Shown here: in pieces, positions 1 to 5,339 of the stretch
Layout: the number at the start of each line of letters is the position of its first letter
Position numbering within the stretch: the stretch's first letter is position 1
NCBI GenBank assembly: GCA_945876405.1
Contig: CAMCOJ010000062.1
Coordinates: 1-9,670, forward strand
Source of the DNA: an uncultured Ruminococcus sp.
GTDB lineage: Bacteria > Bacillota > Clostridia > Oscillospirales > Ruminococcaceae
Reading direction: 5' to 3'
Length of the DNA: 9,670 nucleotides
The notes under the pieces: model-generated
Databases searched by the model: none
Seen by the model: only the letters and a program-made list of their open reading frames with translations
Told to the model about the DNA's origin: nothing
Program-made: the position numbers and the translations under genes

Positions 1-1
1 T

Positions 2-2059
2 AATGCATCAGAATACAATTCATTTATTACTCATGAAAACAGTATATACGATATAATCAATTCAAGAAAACATGACGGAATAATATTTACAGATGACTCG
101 TTTATGAACCCGGAACTCAGAAACGATGTCATGGAGCTGATTGATAAAAGCGGAGTCCCTGTTGTCTGCATAGGGGCAGGGGATACAAAATATACAACAG
201 TGAACAGTGATACTGAAAAAGATATCGAAAAGATCACAGACCATCTGATTGATGTTCACGGATTTAACGATATTGATATTCTTACCGGACCAAAAGAAAA
301 TGCGGATTCCAAAAAAAGAGTAAACGGATACAGGAAATCTCTTAAGAATCACGGAATAGAATTTTGCGAAGATAAAGTGATACACGGCGATTTCTGGATT
401 ACATCAGGTGAAAAAACGGCAAAAGAATATGCGGACAAAATGCGGCCTCTTCCTCAGGCGGTTTTATGCACTAATGATTACATGGCATACGCACTCTGCG
501 ATACACTCGTAAGCCGCGGTATAAGAATACCCGAAGATGTAACAGTCACCGGATATGAGTATATCGGAGGCCGTACTGATCATTATCCGGTACTGACAAC
601 TTTTCACAGGAACAGAAAATCACTTGGCCGGCAGGCTGTAGTTATGCTTTACAATAAAATAAACAATAAGGAAAATGAATCTGAGTTCAGAATGGACGGG
701 GAATTTATTCCGGGCGACAGCTGTTCATGCGGTGCTGATTATAATCAGATTTCCTCGGAAATCAGAGAAAAGAAAATACAGTCTTACTATTCCACACTGA
801 ACGATACCGGTATGCTTGAGCAGTTTCTTACAGAATCAATGAGTATTTCTGATTTTATAGCAGCACTTAAAAGGCATTCGTATTTTATCCCTGATCTTTC
901 AGGACTTTATCTGTGCCTGTATGATGACTGGTGTGTTTCCTCTGAAACAGGAAAGAAGAATTTTCAGGGGAAAGAAGGTGTGGTCTGCTACACTATTTCC
1001 GATATATACAGGGATATTGCTCCGCCTGTTCACTTCAGAAGAAACACTATGTTTCCTGATGAACTTCATAATGAAAATAAACCTAATGCATATTACTGCT
1101 GTCCGGTTTTCTTTATGGACCAGGATTTCGGATACATGATAGTAAGGTATGATAAGGTAAAGTGTTTCGGTGAGTCGTTCCGTAACTGGAACAACATCGT
1201 GGCGAATGCACTCGAATTTCTCAGAATGAAAAATGATATAAGTTATCTTATGCGTTGTCAGAATCTGTCCGAATTCCGTGATTCCCTGACAGGTTTTAAC
1301 AACAGAGACGGATTTGTGAATGAAATGAATATCGCACTGAGAAACGCAGGGAAAGATTCTTTCAGTATAATGATCATTCATCTGAATCCCGTAAATACGC
1401 TGCTGTCAGTAGAAATTAACATGCAGGAATCCGCCGCAGCGCTTATTCTTGGAATCAGCGAAATAATCAGGGAAATATCATCGGAGCGCGGAAAGATATG
1501 TGCCCGGCTTGACCGCAATACTTTTGCAGTGTCAGAGATAATTACCGGTAATTCTGAAGAGATGAGCATTTTTGAGGAAAAACTTCGGGTTCGTCTGTAT
1601 GGGTTTTTCAGAGAAAAAAATATATACGGAGATAATCTCTGTCATCTTTTTTCAACAGAGGGAAAATCCGATTTCAGTTCTGAACTTGAAAAAGCTGAAA
1701 AAAGCATACCGGAATTTACTGATTTGCAGAATGACAGCGGATATTCAGATTTTGTCGGTCTCAGAAGTATGATATATTTTTCTCCGGAAAAAAATATAAC
1801 CGCTGAGGAAGCCTGCAGAAAATTCTGCATAAGCAGCGGTTACTTCAGAGTTATGTACAAAAAATATTTCGGAATTAGTTTCCATCAGGATTGTATCATG
1901 ATGAGAATAATGCTTGCAAAATATTATCTTGTTTCATCAAAAATGAATATTGCCTCGGTATCTGACAGGTGCTGTTTTGATAACGAAAAATATTTTATGC
2001 AGCAGTTTCGCAGAATAACAGGTTATACGCCCAATCAGTACAGAGAAAGATTTTCATGA
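2..2059 (+). CDS. Fused LacI-type sensor / degenerate GGDEF / AraC-type transcriptional regulator (5' partial)
   Basis: The reading frame is open from base 2, so the gene starts upstream of the window; the ATG at 104 is internal. 685 residues are visible. Residues 1-240 resemble the effector-binding half of LacI/periplasmic sugar-binding proteins: HDGIIF near residue 24, an ILTGP strand, the pair AVLCTNDYMAYAL and IPEDVTVTGYEY, and a CSCG ending. Residues 255-410 are a linker/sensor region I do not recognise. Residues 426-438 (RDSLTGFNNRDGF) match the start of a GGDEF domain, but the signature GGDEF is replaced by DRNTF (504-508), so cyclase activity is unlikely. The last 100 residues form an AraC-type double helix-turn-helix ending GYTPNQYRERF. 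The likely role is a cytoplasmic regulator that binds a small ligand, perhaps a sugar, and controls transcription; ligand and targets are unknown. It is transcriptionally separate from the downstream genes. The domain calls are good; the function is inferred. Confidence 0.85.
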   Translation, partial: NASEYNSFITHENSIYDIINSRKHDGIIFTDDSFMNPELRNDVMELIDKSGVPVVCIGAGDTKYTTVNSDTEKDIEKITDHLIDVHGFNDIDILTGPKENADSKKRVNGYRKSLKNHGIEFCEDKVIHGDFWITSGEKTAKEYADKMRPLPQAVLCTNDYMAYALCDTLVSRGIRIPEDVTVTGYEYIGGRTDHYPVLTTFHRNRKSLGRQAVVMLYNKINNKENESEFRMDGEFIPGDSCSCGADYNQISSEIREKKIQSYYSTLNDTGMLEQFLTESMSISDFIAALKRHSYFIPDLSGLYLCLYDDWCVSSETGKKNFQGKEGVVCYTISDIYRDIAPPVHFRRNTMFPDELHNENKPNAYYCCPVFFMDQDFGYMIVRYDKVKCFGESFRNWNNIVANALEFLRMKNDISYLMRCQNLSEFRDSLTGFNNRDGFVNEMNIALRNAGKDSFSIMIIHLNPVNTLLSVEINMQESAAALILGISEIIREISSERGKICARLDRNTFAVSEIITGNSEEMSIFEEKLRVRLYGFFREKNIYGDNLCHLFSTEGKSDFSSELEKAEKSIPEFTDLQNDSGYSDFVGLRSMIYFSPEKNITAEEACRKFCISSGYFRVMYKKYFGISFHQDCIMMRIMLAKYYLVSSKMNIASVSDRCCFDNEKYFMQQFRRITGYTPNQYRERFS

Positions 2060-2085
2060 CTGTTTATACAGTCATGAATTTTTTT
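2053..2085 (+). terminator. Intrinsic terminator of the AraC-type regulator gene
   Basis: There is a perfect 11-bp inverted repeat (core CATGACTGT / ACAGTCATG) with a 4-nt TTAT loop, followed by seven T residues (2079-2085). The stop codon TGA (2057-2059) lies inside the left arm, so the terminator begins within the coding sequence. The stem is A/T-rich but long and uninterrupted. Confidence 0.88.
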
Positions 2086-2091
2086 ATAAAC

Positions 2092-2123
2092 AAAAAAGAA
2101 CACTTCAGACGAAGTGTTCTTTT
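2092..2123 (-). terminator. Intrinsic terminator of the tRNA-Lys/tRNA-Arg transcript
   Basis: A 13-bp inverted repeat (core AGAACACTTC / GAAGTGTTCT) has a 4-nt loop at 2107-2110. Read on the - strand it directly follows the CCA end of tRNA-Arg and runs into a U-tract made by the A-run at 2092-2097. The + strand side also ends in T residues, so it may act in both directions. It lies six bases from the regulator's terminator, so the two face each other. Confidence 0.85.
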
Positions 2124-2199
2124 GGTGCGCCTGGAGGGGCTCGAACCCCCGACCTACTGGTTCGTAGCCAGTCACTCTATCCAACTGAGCTACAGACGC
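2123..2199 (-). tRNA. tRNA-Arg (anticodon ACG), CCA encoded
   Basis: The - strand folds as a complete cloverleaf. The acceptor stem is GCGTCTG with CAGGCGC (one G-T pair), followed by discriminator A and a genomically encoded CCA (2123-2125). The D arm has TAGCTCAGTTGG. The anticodon stem ACTGG/CCAGT carries the loop CTACGAA with anticodon ACG at 2163-2165, and the T arm has GGTTCGAGCCCC. The ACG anticodon is normally deaminated to ICG to read CGU, CGC and CGA. It is the second gene of a two-tRNA transcript, 25 bases after tRNA-Lys. Confidence 0.97.
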
Positions 2200-2224
2200 A
2201 TGATTATTAACTTTAAAAGTTATA

Positions 2225-2297
2225 TGAGGTATTGGGGATTCGAACCCCAGACCCTTTGATTAAAAGTCAAATGCTCTGCCAACTGAGCTAATACCTC
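2225..2297 (-). tRNA. tRNA-Lys (anticodon TTT), CCA not encoded
   Basis: The - strand folds as a 73-nt cloverleaf. The acceptor stem GAGGTAT/ATACCTC is fully paired, with discriminator A at 2225. The anticodon stem TTTGA/TCAAA carries the loop CTTTTAA with anticodon TTT at 2262-2264. The T arm has GGTTCGAATCCCC. The bases after the discriminator are TAT rather than CCA, so the tail must be added by CCA nucleotidyltransferase. It is the first gene after the promoter at 2339-2367. Confidence 0.97.
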
Positions 2298-2334
2298 ATC
2301 GTTCTCAGGACTTCGTTTCGTCCGTGACAACGAT
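2298..2334 (-). other. Hairpin in the 5' leader of the tRNA transcript
   Basis: Between the tRNA promoter and tRNA-Lys the - strand can fold into an imperfect hairpin. It pairs ATCGTT with AACGAT, has a G-G mismatch, then TCA/TGA, one unpaired C, and GGAC/GTCC, closing on an 8-nt loop (GAAACGAA). It fills nearly the whole expected leader and touches the mature 5' end of tRNA-Lys, the RNase P cut site. It has no U-run, so it is not an intrinsic terminator. The pairing is seen in the sequence; a role in processing or stability is a guess. Confidence 0.5.
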
Positions 2335-2338
2335 ATTA

Positions 2339-2367
2339 ATTATATCATGCTTTATTCTGTTTGTCAA
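2339..2367 (-). promoter_or_regulatory. Consensus sigma-A promoter for the tRNA genes
   Basis: On the - strand the -35 box is TTGACA (2362-2367) and the -10 box is TATAAT (2339-2344), with a 17-bp spacer: both hexamers and the spacing match the housekeeping consensus exactly. Transcription should start near 2331-2333, giving a leader of about 35 nt before tRNA-Lys. The adjacent A/T block upstream suits a strong stable-RNA promoter. Confidence 0.92.
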
Positions 2368-2400
2368 CACTTTTTTTGAAAATTTTTAAAAAATTTTTTC
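2368..2400. promoter_or_regulatory. A/T-tract block between the divergent promoters (possible UP element)
   Basis: This stretch is almost wholly A and T, with runs of 5 to 7 identical bases on alternating strands. It lies directly upstream of the -35 box of the tRNA promoter, where the alpha subunit of RNA polymerase contacts UP elements, and about 40 bp upstream of the hprK -35 box. Its composition and position are seen; the activating role is inferred. Confidence 0.5.
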
Positions 2401-2439
2401 ATAACATTATGAATCCCAAAACTGCGTGCACTAATGGGG

Positions 2440-2468
2440 TTGAAAAATTGTCAATAATAAGGTATAAT
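2440..2468 (+). promoter_or_regulatory. Sigma-A-type promoter of the hprK operon
   Basis: The -35 box is TTGAAA (2440-2445), the spacer is 17 bp and the -10 box is TATAAT (2463-2468). Transcription should start near 2475, giving a leader of about 50 nt. That leader is too short for a typical riboswitch or T-box, and I saw no obvious catabolite-repression (cre) palindrome over it. It is the only convincing promoter before the five-gene run, which suggests that it drives the whole unit. Confidence 0.8.
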
Positions 2469-2525
2469 ATTTATAACAGCATTTGCAGATTATACGGATA
2501 ATTTTATAAAAGAAGAGGTGTTTTT

Positions 2526-3479
2526 ATGTCACAGAACAAATTTACAGTAACACTGCAGCAGATTATCGATGAGCTTAAACTTGAGCAGCTTTATATGCCG
2601 CGGCCTGCTGAAGAGGTTCTTATTTCTGAAAATGAAGTAAACAGACCGGGCCTTCAGCTTATGAATTTCTATGAATATTTCAATCCTGAAAGAATACAGA
2701 TTTTAGGAAAAACAGAATTTGCTTATCTTGCTTCGATCGGAGAGGAGAAGCGTACGGATATTATTGCAAAGCTTTTTTCAACAAAGATTCCTGCACTTAT
2801 AATAACCAGAGAACTCGAATGTTTTCCTGAACTTCTGACACTTGCAGAAAAAGAGCAGATTCCTGTTCTCAGATCAAAGGACAGTACCTCAAACTTTGTA
2901 GCAGCTCTTATCGCGTTTCTTAATCTTAATCTTGCACCAAGAATAACACGCCATGGTGTTCTCATAGAGATATATGGTGAAGGTGTGCTTATTCTCGGTG
3001 AGAGCGGCGTCGGAAAGAGCGAAACTGCCATTGAGCTTGTAAAGAGAGGACACAGACTTGTAGCCGATGACGCTGTTGAGATAAGAAAGGTATCAAACAT
3101 CAGTCTTGTCGGAACTTCTCCGGACAATATCAGACATTTTCTTGAACTCCGCGGTATCGGAATTATTAATGCACGCAGACTTTTCGGTGTTGGTGCAGTA
3201 AAGGTTACTGAGAAGATTGACCTTGTTGTTGAACTCGAAATCTGGAATCCCGAAAAGCTTTATGACCGTATGGGAATTGACAACGAATATGTTTCGATTC
3301 TTGGCGTAAACGTTCCTCTTGCTACTATTCCTGTAAAACCGGGCCGAAATCTTGCAGTTATTCTTGAAGTTGCAGCTATGAACAACAGACAGAAAAAGAT
3401 GGGATACAACGCAGCTCATGAACTGCTTGACAGACTTGGTATGGAACAGTCGGGAACAGACATAATAAGAGACCTGTAA
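2526..3479 (+). CDS. hprK: HPr kinase/phosphorylase
   Basis: HprK phosphorylates HPr on a seryl residue (Ser46 in the family) using ATP or pyrophosphate, and reverses this by phosphorolysis; in Firmicutes this controls catabolite repression and sugar uptake. The product has 317 residues, a normal length. The N-terminal domain spans about 1-135. The catalytic domain contains RHGVLIEIYG with H143, the Walker A loop GESGVGKS (158-165, K164), RLVADDAVEI with D181 and D182, the family signature around LELRGIGIINARRLFG (206-221, E207) and YDRMG with R248, so all expected catalytic positions are present. The ATG is chosen because AAGAGGTG (2513-2520) precedes it at suitable spacing. It is the first gene of the operon, 30 bp before murB. 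No HPr gene is visible here, so the substrate must be encoded elsewhere. Confidence 0.97.
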   Translation: MSQNKFTVTLQQIIDELKLEQLYMPRPAEEVLISENEVNRPGLQLMNFYEYFNPERIQILGKTEFAYLASIGEEKRTDIIAKLFSTKIPALIITRELECFPELLTLAEKEQIPVLRSKDSTSNFVAALIAFLNLNLAPRITRHGVLIEIYGEGVLILGESGVGKSETAIELVKRGHRLVADDAVEIRKVSNISLVGTSPDNIRHFLELRGIGIINARRLFGVGAVKVTEKIDLVVELEIWNPEKLYDRMGIDNEYVSILGVNVPLATIPVKPGRNLAVILEVAAMNNRQKKMGYNAAHELLDRLGMEQSGTDIIRDL

Positions 3480-3509
3480 TACCAAATGACAAACATGGAG
3501 TGATTATAA

Positions 3510-4418
3510 ATGTCATACACAAATGCACTGATATCATTATGTGACAGTTTCGGCTGTTCATATAAACTTGACGAATCCCTTAAGGAACACACAACTTTCA
3601 GAATAGGCGGAAAATGCAAAATTGCCGTTTTTGTAAACAGCGATGAGTCACTTTCCGGAATTGTCGGTTTCTGTCGTTCAAACAGTGTAAAATACGCTGT
3701 TCTGGGTAACGGAAGCAATATAATCGCTGATGACAGATTTTTTGACGGTGCAGTCATAATAATCGGAAATGATTATTCAAAAATACTCAGTATAGATGAC
3801 GGTACAATCGTATGTCAGGCCGGACTTATGCTGAGCAGGCTGTGCATAGCAGCAAAAAACGAAGGATATACCGGACTTGAATTTGCATACGGCATTCCGG
3901 GAACTGTCGGCGGTGCGCTGTATATGAATGCAGGTGCATACGGCGGGGAAATGTCAGATGTGGTTGTATCGGCTGATTACCTTGATACGGACGGAAGTAT
4001 CCGTACGATACTGAAGGAAAATATGGATCTTTCATACAGACACAGTGCATTTATGAATTCCGGCAGGATTATTCTCAGGGTAAGGATTAAACTCAGAAAG
4101 GGCACTGTCAGTGAAATCGAACAGAAGATGGAAACACTGATTTCAAAGAGACGGGAAAAACAGCCTCTTAACTATCCAAGTGCCGGAAGTACTTTCAAGA
4201 GACCGGAGGGAGCTTTCGCTGCTGCACTTATTGAAGAGTGCGGACTCAAAGGATTCTCAGTAGGTGATGCACAGGTAAGCGAAAAACACAGCGGCTTCGT
4301 AATTAACAAGGGAAATGCAACTTTTGACGATATAATGCAGCTTGTTGAAGAAGTGCGGAAAAAAGTAAAAACAGATACCGGATATGAGCTTGAACTCGAA
4401 CCGGAGATTCTCAGATAA
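3510..4418 (+). CDS. murB: UDP-N-acetylenolpyruvoylglucosamine reductase
   Basis: MurB is a cytoplasmic flavoenzyme that reduces UDP-GlcNAc-enolpyruvate to UDP-MurNAc with NADPH, the second committed step of peptidoglycan synthesis. The 302-residue length fits the shorter type II enzymes of Gram-positives. The FAD-binding domain (about 28-195) shows TTFRIGG, LGNGSN (65-70) and the YGIPGTVGGALYMNAGAYGG block (127-146). SYRHSAF holds the conserved Arg (R177). The C-terminal MurB domain has PSAGSTFKRP with the proton-donor Ser S227, then GDAQVSEKHSGFVIN, and ends LEPEILR with the expected Glu (E299). GGAG at 3497-3500 supports the ATG. It lies 30 bp after hprK and 52 bp before rapZ, with no terminator on either side. 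Confidence 0.97.
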   Translation: MSYTNALISLCDSFGCSYKLDESLKEHTTFRIGGKCKIAVFVNSDESLSGIVGFCRSNSVKYAVLGNGSNIIADDRFFDGAVIIIGNDYSKILSIDDGTIVCQAGLMLSRLCIAAKNEGYTGLEFAYGIPGTVGGALYMNAGAYGGEMSDVVVSADYLDTDGSIRTILKENMDLSYRHSAFMNSGRIILRVRIKLRKGTVSEIEQKMETLISKRREKQPLNYPSAGSTFKRPEGAFAAALIEECGLKGFSVGDAQVSEKHSGFVINKGNATFDDIMQLVEEVRKKVKTDTGYELELEPEILR

Positions 4419-4427
4419 AATTTTATC
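4414..4427. repeat. Perfect 14-bp palindrome at the murB stop
   Basis: GATAAAATTTTATC is a perfect inverted repeat spanning the murB stop codon and the start of the murB-rapZ gap. It has no G/C core and no downstream T-run, so it is not a terminator. It could be a protein-binding site or chance in A/T-rich DNA; I favour chance. Confidence 0.4.
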
Positions 4428-4455
4428 ATACAAACTTTACACTAATCTTTTTTCT

Positions 4456-4461
4456 GGAGTG
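4456..4461 (+). promoter_or_regulatory. Ribosome binding site that fixes the rapZ start
   Basis: GGAGTG lies 9 bases before the ATG at 4471 but touches the in-frame ATG at 4462, and it is far downstream of the in-frame ATG at 4384. Spacing therefore selects 4471. Confidence 0.85.
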
Positions 4462-4470
4462 ATGATCAGA

Positions 4471-5328
4471 ATGCAGTTTATTATTGTTACAGGCCTTTCC
4501 GGTTCGGGAAAATCAAGTGCTATGAATATACTTGAAGATATTGGATTTTATTGTATCGACAATATGCCTCCTCAGCTTATTTCAAAATTTGTCGATATAT
4601 GCCGTGACGGAAATATGAATAAAATAGCCCTTGCAATTGATATTCGCTCCGGAGATATGTTTTCAGAAGAAATTCTTTCATCGATAGAACAGATGAAAGA
4701 CGAGCACTTTGATTTTAAAGTACTCTATCTTGAATCAAGTGATGACGTTCTGATAAAAAGATATAAGGAAACAAGAAGAAAGCATCCACTTGATGCTGAG
4801 TTTGACGGATGTCTTGCCAAAGCCATACAGTATGAGAGAAATAAACTCAACAGCCTTAGAGGTATTGCTGATTACTTTATTGACACATCATATCTGAAAA
4901 CTTCACAGCTCAGAGAGTCACTTGTAAATCTTTTCCTTAAAAGTTCAAACGATTCAATTCTTATAAAAGTTATGTCCTTCGGATTTAAGTACGGTACATC
5001 TGCAGAAACGGACCTTGTGTTTGATGTCAGATGTCTGCCAAATCCGTTCTACATACCTGAACTTAAAAATCTTACCGGTAAAGATCAGGAAGTAAGAGAT
5101 TATGTGATGAGTTTTAATAATTCAGTTATACTCATGGATAAGCTTAAGGATCTTATAAAATTCCTGATTCCATTGTATGTAAGTGAAGGAAAGAGTCAGC
5201 TTATTATCGGATTTGGCTGCACCGGCGGTAAGCACCGATCAGTTACTTTTGCTGAGCTGATGGCGGATTATATAGAGAAACTGGGATACTCAGTTCGTAC
5301 TTCACACAGGGATATCACAAAAACATAA
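4471..5328 (+). CDS. rapZ: RapZ/YvcJ-family P-loop nucleotide-binding protein
   Basis: This family hydrolyses nucleotides through an N-terminal P-loop domain. In enterobacteria the C-terminal domain binds small RNAs that govern glucosamine-6-phosphate synthase; the Bacillus homologue YvcJ is a nucleotide-binding protein whose role is less clear. The 285 residues match the family length. The protein opens MQFIIVTGLSGSGKSSA with Walker A GLSGSGKS (8-15), followed by YCIDNMPP (27-34) and the VLYLE strand. The C-terminal half carries the family marks SFGFKYG (169-175), DVRCLPNPF (185-193), GCTGGKHRSV (249-258) and the terminal SHRDI. The start at 4471 is set by the ribosome binding site; two upstream in-frame ATGs (4384, 4462) fit poorly and 4384 would overlap murB. 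It lies 11 bp before whiA. The usual next gene, yvcK, is missing. The RNA-binding role in this organism is inferred only. Confidence 0.96.
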   Translation: MQFIIVTGLSGSGKSSAMNILEDIGFYCIDNMPPQLISKFVDICRDGNMNKIALAIDIRSGDMFSEEILSSIEQMKDEHFDFKVLYLESSDDVLIKRYKETRRKHPLDAEFDGCLAKAIQYERNKLNSLRGIADYFIDTSYLKTSQLRESLVNLFLKSSNDSILIKVMSFGFKYGTSAETDLVFDVRCLPNPFYIPELKNLTGKDQEVRDYVMSFNNSVILMDKLKDLIKFLIPLYVSEGKSQLIIGFGCTGGKHRSVTFAELMADYIEKLGYSVRTSHRDITKT

Positions 5329-5332
5329 GGAG
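5327..5332 (+). promoter_or_regulatory. Ribosome binding site supporting the TTG start of whiA
   Basis: AAGGAG overlaps the rapZ stop codon (TAA at 5326-5328) and lies 7 bases before the TTG at 5340. No ATG or GTG in frame lies nearby, and the TTG gives the conserved WhiA beginning MSFSNEVK. Confidence 0.85.
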
Positions 5333-5339
5333 ATTTATT

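Noticed and set aside
104..106. ATG at 104 as the start of the regulator
   Set aside because: The frame stays open to base 2 and the upstream residues continue the sensor domain; no ribosome binding site precedes this ATG.
899..1381. A 160-codon - strand open frame opposite the regulator
   Set aside because: No recognisable motif, and it lies wholly opposite a convincing coding region; similar - strand frames opposite hprK, murB, whiA and dnaE were rejected for the same reason.
2056..2259. A 67-codon + strand open frame crossing the terminators and both tRNA genes
   Set aside because: It is translated through the antisense of two tRNAs; its LEGLEPPT and SIQLSYR segments are the well-known false peptide of antisense tRNA.
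2123..2297. tRNA genes as an attachment site for an integrated element
   Set aside because: I saw no duplicated tRNA 3' end, integrase gene or foreign-looking stretch; housekeeping genes follow directly.
2401..2440. Possible operator (ATCCC paired with GGGGT around a GTGCAC) near the hprK -35 box
   Set aside because: The arms are five bases with a wobble pair and an 18-base loop; chance is the simpler explanation.
2469..2525. Riboswitch, T-box or attenuator ahead of hprK
   Set aside because: The expected leader is only about 50 nt, with no strong hairpin or T-run.
4384..4470. Longer rapZ beginning at the in-frame ATG 4384
   Set aside because: It would overlap murB, lacks a ribosome binding site, and adds residues not found in the family ahead of the P-loop.
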